Assembly: GCA_963734815.1 (NCBI GenBank)
Contig: CAVTIH010000002.1
Location: forward strand, 744,001 to 808,000
Direction: 5' to 3'
Source of the DNA: Palsa-744 sp963734815
GTDB taxonomy: Bacteria > Actinomycetota > Thermoleophilia > Solirubrobacterales > Solirubrobacteraceae
DNA: 64,000 nucleotides
Made by a program: the position numbers and the translations under genes. The notes under the pieces were generated by a model, which saw only the letters and a program-made list of their open reading frames with translations, did no database searches and was not told the origin of the DNA. Shown piece by piece: positions 20,433 through 28,980 of this stretch (within the stretch, counting starts at the first letter, position 1; each line of letters starts with the position of its first letter).

Positions 20433-21326
20433 TCATCTCCGGCGCCCGCCCTGCCTACCGTGCCCGCCCTGCCGCCGCGCCTTGCTGTGCGCCGCCGAAT
20501 TGGGGCACGCCACCTTGGCTGCGGCTTCGGTGGAGGTGCCGTCGGCAAACCCGAGCTTTACCGCGAACGGGAAGCCCCCGGACGGACAGACGGCCGGCAC
20601 GGCCATGCCCTTGGGGTGATAGCGCACCGTCTTGCCGTTGACGCGCTTCACATACATCAGCCCGCTCGGGCCCAGCGTGACCGCCAAGCTGGTGAGCGCG
20701 GCGGGCGGCGTTCCCGGAACACCAGCAGTCGGTGGGATCGCCAGACCTATCAGTGTGCCAAACGGCTGGGCGAGGCCTGTCATGTAACCCTCGAAGAGGA
20801 GTTCGGCAATCAGATCCGCCTGTCCTTCGGCGTAGAAGAACAGACGTGTCTGGTTGTTCACCGCCGGGGCCATCAGGACCGTCACTGCCACGGGAAGTTC
20901 GAGCTCTTCGGAGCCGGCGGCGTTAATCAACATGGCTTTCCCGCTTCCCATCACGGCTTCGAGCGGGCAGCCCGCCACGCCCCCTGCCTGCAGGGCTTTG
21001 CTCTCGCAGACCGAGAGGCCCAGCTGGGTGCTCGCCAGTCCCATGCCGGCGGGCAGTCGCAGCGCAAAACTGGTCGTCGCGGATGGCGGGGCCCCCGTCG
21101 TGGAGCCAACGTGGATGTCGAACGTGAAGGCGGAGCTGGCGCCCAGCCGGTAAGGAGAGAACCCGACCGCGAGCTTCGCCGTCTCGGCCGCCTGCGCACC
21201 ACCGACCGGGGCGATCGCTAGCAGCGCCACCGCCATCACCGCTAGCAACGGCAGGCGCCGGCGCGCAAACGAGCGGCGATCGCGGGCGAGCGGGGCGATG
21301 CCGCGCAGCGGCATGCGGCGGCCCAT
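20433..21326 (-). CDS. Secreted protein with basic tail, operon partner of the giant surface proteins
   Basis: 297 residues. ATG at 21326 overlaps the stop of the LmbU-like gene (TGATG); a GTG at 21329 and an ATG at 21314 are alternatives. The N-terminus is Arg-rich and then strongly hydrophobic, with a likely cleavage after GGAQA. The mature part has a beta-sandwich style segment (LRLPAGMGLAS, CESKALQAGG) resembling single units of the large repeat protein downstream, including the C...CPLEAVMGSG pattern. It ends in a basic Arg/Gly/His tail like its neighbours. Family not recognised. Confidence 0.75.
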   Translation of the reverse strand: MGRRMPLRGIAPLARDRRSFARRRLPLLAVMAVALLAIAPVGGAQAAETAKLAVGFSPYRLGASSAFTFDIHVGSTTGAPPSATTSFALRLPAGMGLASTQLGLSVCESKALQAGGVAGCPLEAVMGSGKAMLINAAGSEELELPVAVTVLMAPAVNNQTRLFFYAEGQADLIAELLFEGYMTGLAQPFGTLIGLAIPPTAGVPGTPPAALTSLAVTLGPSGLMYVKRVNGKTVRYHPKGMAVPAVCPSGGFPFAVKLGFADGTSTEAAAKVACPNSAAHSKARRQGGHGRQGGRRR

Positions 21327-21946
21327 CACCCGGCCGTTCTAGGTTCGGCGACGGTGAGCGAGCGGCGCGCGCTGTGCGGAAGCGGCACCTCGCCACCGCA
21401 GTGCGGGCAGATCACCTGCGCCCCCGCCTCCCGCAAGGTCTTCGCCGCCGCCGGCACGGCCGCCGCGGCCCGCTCGCGGTGGGTCCGCTCTGGGCGCGCA
21501 CGCTCGGCGCGCAGCGCTACACGCAGGTCAGCCACCGTCAACCGCTCGGCCGCCACCAGGTCAAGCCACCGCTCCTGCTCGACGAGGCTCAGCCCCCCGA
21601 CCGCCGCGTGATGGCACCACGTGAGAGCGGCGCGGCGGCGGTCCGGCGGGAACTGCGTGGCCATCCACGCCATGTTGCGCAGACTGCCGGCGTCGTACCC
21701 GGTGATGCGGGCGGCTTCGGCGTACTTCTGCCCCCAGCGAAAGTTGCCATACAGCAACCAGTCGCCCACCCACCACTGCGCGCCTCTGCCGAGCGCGCCG
21801 ATCTTGCGCCCTGCCTGAACCCAGGCTGGGAGGTCGAGCTCGCACAGCGGGTCCCAGAACACCTTGAACGATCTCCCATCCAACCGACCCCCGTCGTCGG
21901 AGATGGCGACTGCGTCGCGCGGGGGTGAAGTTGAGAGAACGGACAT
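21326..21946 (-). CDS. LmbU-like transcriptional regulator with C-terminal Zn-ribbon motif
   Basis: 206 residues from ATG 21946 (a TTG start at 22006 would add 20; neither has a clear ribosome site). The core contains WWVGDWLLYGNFRWGQKY, then TGYDAGSLRNMAWMATQF, RRRAALTWCHHAAV and a WLDLVAAERLTVADLR segment. This is the layout of the LmbU/NovE/HmtD family, DNA-binding regulators best known from antibiotic clusters. After an Arg/Ala-rich helix there is CPHCG and a further His, which looks like half of a zinc ribbon; I do not know it from the classical members. The gene overlaps the next by TGATG, so it heads an operon of secreted proteins rather than biosynthetic genes. The family call rests on motif recall. 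Confidence 0.68.
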   Translation of the reverse strand: MSVLSTSPPRDAVAISDDGGRLDGRSFKVFWDPLCELDLPAWVQAGRKIGALGRGAQWWVGDWLLYGNFRWGQKYAEAARITGYDAGSLRNMAWMATQFPPDRRRAALTWCHHAAVGGLSLVEQERWLDLVAAERLTVADLRVALRAERARPERTHRERAAAAVPAAAKTLREAGAQVICPHCGGEVPLPHSARRSLTVAEPRTAG

Positions 21947-22064
21947 TGGCAGGCTGGTGAATTGCAACGCGTCGATCAAGCAAGCCGGCAGACGATGCGA
22001 GCGCAAAGGGACAAGGAGAAGATCTAGGAAGCCCTCTGCGCGAAATATGGGTAACGTGGCAACG

Positions 22065-22093
22065 GTATATGCATAGAGTGAACCTTGGGTAAA
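22065..22093 (-). promoter_or_regulatory. Candidate promoter of the LmbU-like operon
   Basis: On the minus strand TTTACC (22088-22093) and ATATAC (22065-22070) are 17 bases apart, in a locally AT-rich patch about 120 bases upstream of the preferred start codon. The match to a housekeeping promoter is moderate. Confidence 0.33.
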
Positions 22094-22202
22094 TCTGGAG
22101 ACTTGAGATGTCTATCACCGAGCAACCGGCGGATGGTGGGCCGAAGTGGCACATCGATCGGCCGGCGGCGCACCACATCGGTTCGCGGTGAGCGGCCAGT
22201 AC

Positions 22203-23495
22203 CTACGCGATCTTCGCCTCACGGTTTCGCGGCTGCTCGCCGCCGGCAGCCAACCCGAGTTCCTTTCGCGGCCGCTCGCCGCCGGCCGCCAACCCGAGTT
22301 CCTCCAGCCGGAGCACCACCTCCAGCTCGGCGTGGCAGAGGCGTAGCTGACGGCCAAGCTTCGTCTCGACCACCCGCAGCCGCCGTTCGACGGTGTGGCG
22401 ATCGATCTCGAGCTTGGCCGCCGCGGTGGCCGCATTGCAGCCTGCAGCGAAATAAGCCCGCAATGTTTCGCGCGTCACCGGGCTGCCGATCGACGGCAGG
22501 TAGATGCCGACCAACGACCGCACGAGCGACTGGTTTTGGAGCACCAACGCCACCAGTGCGTGCTCCGCGAAGCGCATCAGCGGCGCCGGCCGGTGCGAAG
22601 CCACCAGCAGCGCCGCCTGCGCTTCATGATGGGTCAGAGACCAGCCCGACATCCCCAGCCGCGGCTCGCCCAGCGCCAGCGAGACCTCACCGCTGCTGGC
22701 GGTCGAGAGGATCCGCTCCACACGCTCCATCTGCGGTGCTTGGCACCCACCGATCCAAGCCCACACGGAGCCCTCGCCGGTCGGTACACACAGCAGCTGA
22801 CGACGCAGCTCGTCCGCGAGGCCCCGCACCACCCGCTTGGCCCGTGCCCCGCTCGCAATGATCCCGAGGTGCCAGACGTCGTCGAAGTCATAGTCCAGCT
22901 GCGAGGTGTCGCGGCGCTCTCCGGCGAGCAGTCCCCGCACCAGCTCGATGTGGCACTCCTCGTGGGAGCGTTCGATCCGTTCGCGCTCCAGCTTATGCTC
23001 TTGAGCGATCGTGGTCATCATGCGCTCCAACACCGCCTCCTGCGTCGTACGCAGCTGGCGCAGAACGAGCCCATTGGAGGAGATGCCGCAGCGATTGGCC
23101 TCATCCATCACGAATGCCCCGAGCACCCTGTGACCACCCAGGTAGCGCAACAACATCGTGTCCACGCTGATGTTCCGGCGCGCCGCCCGGTGGGCCTGCG
23201 CAATCGCCACCGACGGGATCGGGGCAGGCTGCTCGGCGGGGTCTTCCATCTCGCTCAGCGAGAGGTTGACGGCTGCGGCGATCGTGGCGCGAAGCCCGGT
23301 CAGGTAGTCGGCGTCTTCGCCCGGCACCGACGCGAACATACCCTTGACGCGGGCGAGGATCGCGTCCTCGATCTCCTGTTCGCGAGTTCGCAGACGCCTA
23401 ATCAGGGCACCACGTGCCTGCTCGAGCGCCGCGCTGCCACGCAACCTGGTCGTCCCGCCCCGCTGCGAGACCGTATCCTGGACGCTGCTCCCCAC
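22203..23495 (-). CDS. PucR/CdaR-like transcriptional regulator
   Basis: 430 residues from GTG 23495, chosen because GGAGG lies seven bases upstream and the promoter at 23546-23574 would start transcription near 23540, making the longer GTG at 23540 leaderless at best. The N-terminal two thirds are helical (RTTQEAVLERMMTTIAQEHK) and lead to a degenerate cyclase-like sensor region. The C-terminus carries a helix-turn-helix of PucR type (TLRAYFAAGCNAATAAAKLEIDRHTVERRLRVVE, read as two halves around AAAKLEID). Such proteins activate metabolic genes on sensing a ligand; its target is unknown. The extreme C-terminus is a duplicated 13-residue unit encoded by the repeat at 22228-22305. It is divergent from bioB. 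Confidence 0.78.
   Translation of the reverse strand: MGSSVQDTVSQRGGTTRLRGSAALEQARGALIRRLRTREQEIEDAILARVKGMFASVPGEDADYLTGLRATIAAAVNLSLSEMEDPAEQPAPIPSVAIAQAHRAARRNISVDTMLLRYLGGHRVLGAFVMDEANRCGISSNGLVLRQLRTTQEAVLERMMTTIAQEHKLERERIERSHEECHIELVRGLLAGERRDTSQLDYDFDDVWHLGIIASGARAKRVVRGLADELRRQLLCVPTGEGSVWAWIGGCQAPQMERVERILSTASSGEVSLALGEPRLGMSGWSLTHHEAQAALLVASHRPAPLMRFAEHALVALVLQNQSLVRSLVGIYLPSIGSPVTRETLRAYFAAGCNAATAAAKLEIDRHTVERRLRVVETKLGRQLRLCHAELEVVLRLEELGLAAGGERPRKELGLAAGGEQPRNREAKIA
22228..22305. repeat. Two tandem 39-bp units at the 3' end of the PucR-like gene
   Basis: Units 22228-22266 and 22267-22305 differ at only a few positions. They encode two copies of a 13-residue Glu-Leu-Gly-Leu-Ala-Ala-Gly-Gly type segment, just before the stop codon, so the duplication is in frame. 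Confidence 0.85.
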
Positions 23496-23545
23496 CAGCC
23501 CGCCTCCGTTCATGCTCCGTTCGAAATCCGGATGATGCACTTTTT

Positions 23546-23574
23546 ATTGTGGATTGCACTCGGCCCACTGTCAA
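23546..23574 (-). promoter_or_regulatory. SigA-type promoter for the PucR-like gene
   Basis: On the minus strand a perfect TTGACA (23569-23574) is followed after 17 bases by CACAAT (23546-23551), in an AT-rich patch. Predicted transcription start is near 23540, giving a leader of about 45 bases to the chosen GTG. Confidence 0.6.
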
Positions 23575-23711
23575 CTCACAGGTAAAAAAATCGCGGCGTT
23601 TCTTCGCGTACTGAACAAGTCGGACAAAAGGTGACAAAACGCTTCACCGGCAAGTTGGTTGTGCCAGGACGCCCGCGCTCGGCGACGGGAACGTCAGCAC
23701 CGCCCACGCGG

Positions 23712-23786
23712 AGCCTCCCGCAGGCGCGCGAGCGACAGCCTCCCGCAGGCGCGCGAGCGACAGCCTCCCGCAGGCGCGCGAGCGAT
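23712..23786. repeat. Three tandem 25-bp repeats upstream of bioB
   Basis: Copies at 23712-23736, 23737-23761 and 23762-23786, nearly identical. Each contains GCCT-CCCGC-AGGC, which can fold into a small hairpin. They lie about 60-130 bases before the bioB start, in the leader or promoter region shared with the divergent regulator. Confidence 0.85.
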
Positions 23787-23843
23787 CATCCGGAGCTGTA
23801 TTGTCCGCAACGCCACACGCCACCACCAACGGAGGTCGCGCCG

Positions 23844-25076
23844 ATGCCGCCGCTCATCACACCGAAGGAAGCACTCCACCTGGGCGAGATTGAGGATCAC
23901 GCCGAGATCGAGGCGCTCGTGCAACGCGCATGGGAGGCGCGCGTGGAGCGCTTCGGCGACTCCACCGACCTCTGCTCGCTGGTCAACGCCAAGTCGGGAG
24001 GGTGCGCCGAGGACTGCGGCTTCTGCGCACAATCGCGCTTCGCCGAGGCCGAGACCCCGATGCACCCGATGATGGACCCCGAGCAGATCCTCGAACACGC
24101 CCGTGCCGCCGAAGCCGCTGGGGCGCACCGCTTCTGCATGGTCACCCAAGGTCAGGGCCTGTCCAAGCGCGACTTCGCCAAGATCCTCGATGGCGCGCGC
24201 CTGGTGGCCGAGCACACCAACCTCAAGCGGTGCGCCTCGGTCGGACACATGTCCACCGAGCGCGCGCGCGCGCTGCGCGAGGCCGGTATCCAGCGCGTGC
24301 ATCACAACGTGGAGACCGCCTCCAGCTACTACGACGAGGTCTCAACCACGGTGCGCTACGAGGGTCGCCTGCGCACGATCCGCGCGGTGCGCGAGGCAGG
24401 CCTTGAGACCTGCGTCGGGGGCATCCTCAACCTCGGCGAGAGCCGCGAGCAGCGCGTGGAGATGGCGTTCGAGCTCGCCGCGATCGACCCGACGAGCGTG
24501 CCGATCAACCTACTCAACCCCCGTCCCGGCACCAAGTTCGGCGACCGCGAGCTGATGGACCCATGGGAGGCGGTGAAGTGGATCGCGATCTTCCGGCTGA
24601 TCCTCCCCGAAGCGCTGTTCCGCGTATGCGGGGGACGCGTGGAGAACTTCGGCGAGCTTCAGCCCCTGGCGGTGAAGGCGGGGCTGAACGGGGTGATGAT
24701 GGGCAACTTCCTCACCACACTCGGCACCGAGCCCGAGCAGGACCGCGCGATGTTCGAGGAGCTCGGCCTCAACGTGGCCCGCCAGCCCGACAACGGCGCC
24801 AACCCTCGGCCCGACAATCGCACCGGGTGGCTGGAGGGCCAAACCCCGGACGTCGTTGAGGAGCACCTCGGTTGCGAGGCGGGTGGGGATCCAATCGCGA
24901 TCGATCTGAACGTGCGGCTGTGGGACCCCTCCACGCAGCTGCGCTACCACCCCAAGCGCAAGGTGCCCACACGCCCCGACGGGGCGCCCAACGCGGGCGG
25001 GCTGAAAAGCAGCGAAGCGGAAGCTCATCCAAAAGATCCTCTAGACCAACCATCCGCGATGGCGACCCTGGCCTGA
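23844..25076 (+). CDS. bioB: Biotin synthase
   Basis: 410 residues. ATG 23844 has GGAGG eight bases upstream; the open frame extends further 5' through repetitive DNA that is not protein-like. The radical-SAM cluster motif CxxxCxxC is seen as GGCAEDCGFCAQS, and the typical GHMSTE, RVHHNVET and NLLNPRPGTKFG segments follow. The enzyme inserts sulfur into dethiobiotin using SAM and iron-sulfur clusters, the last step of biotin synthesis. It is some 60 residues longer than usual bacterial BioB because of a C-terminal extension (RYHPKRKVP then a Pro/Glu/Ser-rich end) of unknown role. It leads a bioB-bioF-bioD gene run with 25- and 9-base gaps, probably one transcript. Confidence 0.96.
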   Translation: MPPLITPKEALHLGEIEDHAEIEALVQRAWEARVERFGDSTDLCSLVNAKSGGCAEDCGFCAQSRFAEAETPMHPMMDPEQILEHARAAEAAGAHRFCMVTQGQGLSKRDFAKILDGARLVAEHTNLKRCASVGHMSTERARALREAGIQRVHHNVETASSYYDEVSTTVRYEGRLRTIRAVREAGLETCVGGILNLGESREQRVEMAFELAAIDPTSVPINLLNPRPGTKFGDRELMDPWEAVKWIAIFRLILPEALFRVCGGRVENFGELQPLAVKAGLNGVMMGNFLTTLGTEPEQDRAMFEELGLNVARQPDNGANPRPDNRTGWLEGQTPDVVEEHLGCEAGGDPIAIDLNVRLWDPSTQLRYHPKRKVPTRPDGAPNAGGLKSSEAEAHPKDPLDQPSAMATLA

Positions 25077-25101
25077 GAGCAACGCCCGGGCGCGGATTTC
25101 A

Positions 25102-26340
25102 GTGGACGAGATCGAGCAGCGGCTAGCGGCGATCGAGCGGCAGGGTCTCAGCCGCCGGCTGCGGTTGATCTCCGGGCCGCAGGGGCCACGCGTGCTGCTC
25201 GATGACCGCCCCGTGCTGCTGCTGTGCTCCAACAACTACCTCGGCCTCGCCGACCACCCGCGCGTGCGCGAAGCCGCCGCCGACGCCGCGATGCGCTGGG
25301 GAGCGGGCGCTGGCGCCTCGCGGCTGGTGTCGGGCACGATGACCATCCACGGCCGCCTCGAGGAGCGGCTGGCGGCGTTCAAAGGCAGCGAAGCGTGCGT
25401 TCTGTTCGGCTCGGGTTACCTCGCCAACCTCGGCACGATCGGGGCGCTCGCCGGGCCCGGCGACGCGGTGTTCTCCGACGAGCTCAACCACGCCTCAATC
25501 GTCGACGGCTGCAAGTGCTCGCGCGCGCGGGTGCACGTCTACCGCCACCTCGACGCCGAGCATCTCGACTGGAGCCTGCGTCACCACCGCGGCGAGGGTC
25601 GGCGACTGATCGCCACCGACTCGGTGTTCTCGATGGATGGCGACCTCGCACCGCTGCAGGAGATCGTCGAGCTCGCCCGCCGCCACCACGCGCGGGTTCT
25701 GGTCGACGAGGCGCACGCCACCGGGGCGCTGGGGCCGGGGGGACGCGGGGCCGTCGCGCAGGCCGGGTTGGAGGGCGAGGTGGACGTGTTGGTGGGCACG
25801 CTCGGCAAGGCGCTTGGCGCTTATGGCGCATACGTGTGCGCCAGCGCGCAGATGGTGCACTATCTGATCAACACCGCGCGAGCGCTGATCTTCTCGACCG
25901 CGCCCGCGCCCCCGGCGATCGCCGGTGCGTTGGCGGCGCTCGAGGAGATCGAACAGCGCCCCCATCGCGTCCAGCGGTTGCGCTCGCACGCGCGCACCCT
26001 GCGCGAGGCGCTCGCCGCCGAAGGCTTCGACGTGCCGGCGTCCGAGATGCACATCGTGCCGCTGCTGGTGGGCGACGAGCGCGACGCGCTGGCGCTCTGC
26101 CAGGCGGCGCTGGAGCGCGGGGTGTTCGCGCAGGCGATCCGCGCCCCCTCGGTACACGCGGGCAGCGCCCGGCTGCGCCTCACCGCGATGGCCACCCACA
26201 CCCCAGCGCAACTGCGCCGCGCGGCCCGCGTGCTCGCGGAGGCCGCCCGCGCAGTGGGGCTCGAGCCCACTGCGATCGGTACGCCGGCCGTCCCGCGCGG
26301 GGCGAAGGAGCGCGAGAGCTCCCTCACCCGCGCCGCATAA
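25102..26340 (+). CDS. bioF: 8-amino-7-oxononanoate synthase
   Basis: 412 residues from GTG 25102. A PLP-dependent alpha-oxoamine synthase: CSNNYLGLADHP near the N-terminus, GSGYLANLG, DELNHASIVDG, VDEAHATGALG, and the Schiff-base lysine in GTLGKALGAYGAY. It condenses pimeloyl thioester with alanine to give 8-amino-7-oxononanoate, the first committed step of biotin ring assembly. Length matches the family. It sits 25 bases after bioB and 9 before bioD. Other family members (such as glycine C-acetyltransferase) share these motifs, but the neighbours settle the identity. Confidence 0.95.
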   Translation: MDEIEQRLAAIERQGLSRRLRLISGPQGPRVLLDDRPVLLLCSNNYLGLADHPRVREAAADAAMRWGAGAGASRLVSGTMTIHGRLEERLAAFKGSEACVLFGSGYLANLGTIGALAGPGDAVFSDELNHASIVDGCKCSRARVHVYRHLDAEHLDWSLRHHRGEGRRLIATDSVFSMDGDLAPLQEIVELARRHHARVLVDEAHATGALGPGGRGAVAQAGLEGEVDVLVGTLGKALGAYGAYVCASAQMVHYLINTARALIFSTAPAPPAIAGALAALEEIEQRPHRVQRLRSHARTLREALAAEGFDVPASEMHIVPLLVGDERDALALCQAALERGVFAQAIRAPSVHAGSARLRLTAMATHTPAQLRRAARVLAEAARAVGLEPTAIGTPAVPRGAKERESSLTRAA

Positions 26341-26349
26341 GCGAGCGCC

Positions 26350-27057
26350 ATGCGGGGGCTATTCGTCACCGGCACCGGCACCGGCGTCGGCAAGACCATC
26401 CTCAGCGCCGCCCTGCTCGCGGCAATGGCTGCCGGCGGCGAGCGAGTGCGCGCGCACAAGCCGGTGGTGACCGGACTCGACGAATCCCCAGGCGAATGGC
26501 CGCCCGATCATGAGCTGCTTGCGTTCGCCGCGGGCATGGACCCGGAGGCCGTCGCTCCGCTGCGTTACGGCCCCGCCGTCTCCCCCCACCTCGCCGCCGA
26601 GCTCGCGGACAGGCCCATCGACTCCGATCGAATCGCGACAGCCGCCGGCGCCGCGCTCGACGCCGCCACGACCCGCGAGGCAGTGTTGATCGTCGAGGGC
26701 GTCGGGGGCCTGCTCGTCCCGCTCACCAACGACAGCACGGTGCGCGATCTCGCCACCACGCTGAAACTCCCCCTGCTGATCGCCGCTGCGCCCGGACTCG
26801 GCACGATCAACCACACCCTGCTCACGCTGGAGGCAGCACGATCGGTTCAGCTCGATGTGCGCGCCGTCGTGCTCACGCCCTGGTCCGCGCGGCCATCAGC
26901 GATGGAACGGTCAAATCGCGCAACGATCGCCCGGCTCGGCGACGTCGACGTATCGACTCTTCCTCGCGTGCACGGTCCCCGGCTGGCGGCGCTAGCCGAT
27001 GCCGGAGCGCGGCTGCCCTGGCGGCATTGGCTTAAACCTGGGGCGACTTCGGCTTAG
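26350..27057 (+). CDS. bioD: ATP-dependent dethiobiotin synthetase
   Basis: 235 residues. P-loop FVTGTGTGVGKT at the N-terminus, the conserved HKPVVTGLD that follows, and VEGVGGLLVPLTND with the catalytic region. The enzyme closes the ureido ring of dethiobiotin from 7,8-diaminononanoate, CO2 and ATP. It follows bioF by nine bases and completes the forward part of the biotin cluster. The C-terminus is ordinary for the family. The next gene, an NTF2-like protein, is 23 bases downstream and may share the transcript. Confidence 0.95.
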   Translation: MRGLFVTGTGTGVGKTILSAALLAAMAAGGERVRAHKPVVTGLDESPGEWPPDHELLAFAAGMDPEAVAPLRYGPAVSPHLAAELADRPIDSDRIATAAGAALDAATTREAVLIVEGVGGLLVPLTNDSTVRDLATTLKLPLLIAAAPGLGTINHTLLTLEAARSVQLDVRAVVLTPWSARPSAMERSNRATIARLGDVDVSTLPRVHGPRLAALADAGARLPWRHWLKPGATSA

Positions 27058-27080
27058 CTGGGGCGGCTAGGATGCCAACG

Positions 27081-27563
27081 ATGGACGAGCATCCCTTCCG
27101 GGTGGCGTGGCGGACGCGCGACCTCGACACGTGGATAGAGGCGCTCTCGCCCGAGTTCAAGGTGTACTCGCCGCTGATGAGCACGCCGCGCAGCGGGCGC
27201 ACCACAGCCAGGGAACTCTTTGGCGTCCTATTCGAGGCGTTCGGTGAGATGGAGATCGTTAATGAGTACGCCGACAACGACTCTTACGCATTCATCTGGC
27301 GAGGAGATATCGGAGGCCGGCTCATCGAGGGCGTCATTCTGCTGCGCCACGACGAGCGCGGCAAGATCGCCGAGATGAAGGTCCTGATCCGTCCGCTCGC
27401 GCACCTGATGGCGTTCGCATCCGCGATCGTGCCGCGATTGGCAGCCCAGCGAGGCCCGATCCGCGGCGTACTGCTACGGCTGATTGCCATCCCGGTGAAG
27501 GCTGTCGTCGCATTCGCCGATGACGCCGGACCTCGTTTTCTGCTGCGAGCTGACAGGCCTTAG
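27081..27563 (+). CDS. SnoaL/NTF2-like fold protein
   Basis: 160 residues from ATG 27081, which has AGGA eight bases upstream; an ATG at 27072 would add three residues but has no spacing for a ribosome site. The N-terminal ~110 residues have the NTF2-like layout: a first helix (AWRTRDLDTWIEALSPEF), a strand with a YSP motif, a helix with RELFGVLFEAFG, and strands AFIWRGDIGG and EGVILLRHDERGKI. The family includes small isomerases, hydrolases and binding proteins, so the ligand cannot be read. It follows bioD closely and may be co-transcribed, but a biotin role is not implied. Confidence 0.72.
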   Translation: MDEHPFRVAWRTRDLDTWIEALSPEFKVYSPLMSTPRSGRTTARELFGVLFEAFGEMEIVNEYADNDSYAFIWRGDIGGRLIEGVILLRHDERGKIAEMKVLIRPLAHLMAFASAIVPRLAAQRGPIRGVLLRLIAIPVKAVVAFADDAGPRFLLRADRP

Positions 27564-27588
27564 CCTTAGCCGCGACGCGCCGCGCTCG

Positions 27589-28890
27589 CTACCGCCCCGA
27601 CGCGGGCCGTGCGGCAGCCAGCACCGCGCCCACCACGGTATCTAGATCCTCGTCGCCGATCACATAGGGAGGCATCGTGTAGATCAGATCGCGAAACGGC
27701 CGCAGCCACACGCCGTGCTCGACGGCGGCTGCGGTGGCCACCGCGACGTTCACCTCGTGCTCCAGCTGCACCACGCCGATCGCGCCCAGCACGCGCACGT
27801 CGACCACGCCGGGCACCTGGCAAACCGGGTGCAGACCCTCGCGCAGGCCACGCTCGATGCGTGCCACCTGCGCCCGCCATTCGCCGCTTGCAAGCAGGTC
27901 GAGCGAGGCCAGCGCCACAGCGCACGCCAGCGGGTTGGCCATATATGTCGGGCCGTGCATCAGCCCACCACCATCGCCCGCTGAGATCGCGCTCGCCACC
28001 TGCGCCGTGCAGAGCGTCGCCGCCAGCGTCATGTATCCGCCGGTGAGTGCCTTCCCAACGCACATCACGTCGGGGTCCACCCCGGTGTGCTCGCACGCGA
28101 ACAGCGCTCCCGTGCGGCCGAAGCCGGTGGCGATCTCGTCCGCCACCAGCAGCAATCCGTGCTCGTCGCACACCTCTCGCAGCAACCGCACGCAACCGGG
28201 GGAGTGGAAGCGCATCCCGCCCGCGCCCTGCACCACCGGCTCCACGATCGCGCCCGCCAGCTCGTGAGCGTGGCGCCCCGCCAGCTCTCTCACCTGAGCC
28301 GCCCACAGCTCCCAGCGCTCGTCCTTGGGCGCGTCGAAACCGTCGGGGGGACGGTCGGCAAAAACGTGCTCGGGGAGGATCCCGGTGAACATGCTGTGCA
28401 TACCACCCACCGGATCGCACACCGCCATCGCACCGAACGTGTCGCCGTGGTAGCCGCCCCTCACCGTCAGCAGGCGGCTGCGCTCCGGTCGCCCCACCGC
28501 ACGCTGGTATTGCAGGCACATCTTGATCGCCACCTCCACCGCCACCGAGCCGGAGTCGGCGAAGAACACCCGCTCCAACCCCTGCGGGGTGATCTCCACC
28601 AGGCGCTCCGCAAGACGCACCGCCGGCTCGTGCGTGAGACCGCCGAACATCACGTGCGCCATCCTCCCCAGCTGCTCCGTCGCGGCGCGGTCGAGCGCCG
28701 GGTGGCGATAGCCGTGCACCGCGCACCACCACGACGACATCCCGTCGATCAGTTCGCGCCCGTCGGCCAGACGCAAACGCACGCCTGCGGCCGATACGAC
28801 CGGCAAGGCCGTCGTCGCGGCTGGCAGGCCACCGTAGGGGTGCCACACGTGCTCACGGTCCGCCGCGAGCAGTGCATCCCAGTCGGTCAT
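27589..28890 (-). CDS. bioA: Adenosylmethionine-8-amino-7-oxononanoate aminotransferase
   Basis: 433 residues. A class III PLP aminotransferase: HVWHPYGG at the N-terminus, DGMSSWWCAVHGYRHP, FFADSGSVAVEVAIKM, VRGGYHGDTFGAM, LLVADEIATGFGRTG and the PLP lysine in VGKALTGGYM. SSWW and the WHPY segment are typical of BioA, which uses SAM as amino donor to make 7,8-diaminononanoate. It completes bioF-bioA-bioD-bioB in this window but is on the opposite strand, facing the run, with only 25 bases between its stop and that of the NTF2-like gene. No pimeloyl-forming genes (bioC/bioH, bioI or bioW) are seen nearby. Confidence 0.95.
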   Translation of the reverse strand: MTDWDALLAADREHVWHPYGGLPAATTALPVVSAAGVRLRLADGRELIDGMSSWWCAVHGYRHPALDRAATEQLGRMAHVMFGGLTHEPAVRLAERLVEITPQGLERVFFADSGSVAVEVAIKMCLQYQRAVGRPERSRLLTVRGGYHGDTFGAMAVCDPVGGMHSMFTGILPEHVFADRPPDGFDAPKDERWELWAAQVRELAGRHAHELAGAIVEPVVQGAGGMRFHSPGCVRLLREVCDEHGLLLVADEIATGFGRTGALFACEHTGVDPDVMCVGKALTGGYMTLAATLCTAQVASAISAGDGGGLMHGPTYMANPLACAVALASLDLLASGEWRAQVARIERGLREGLHPVCQVPGVVDVRVLGAIGVVQLEHEVNVAVATAAAVEHGVWLRPFRDLIYTMPPYVIGDEDLDTVVGAVLAAARPASGR

Positions 28891-28980
28891 CTAATGACGG
28901 CCGCTAGGGCGGCGCCGGGCAAGCGAGGCAAGAACGCAGGGAGCGACCGAGGACGCAGCATCGCGCCGCCCGGCGGCGTC

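Noticed and set aside
18299..20641. Plus-strand open frame of 780 codons opposite the NHL/Fn3 gene
   Set aside because: Arg/Gly/Val-rich low-complexity translation, while the minus strand has a signal peptide and recognisable repeats.
23712..23786. Possible CRISPR array in the 25-bp repeats
   Set aside because: The repeats are directly adjacent with no spacers.
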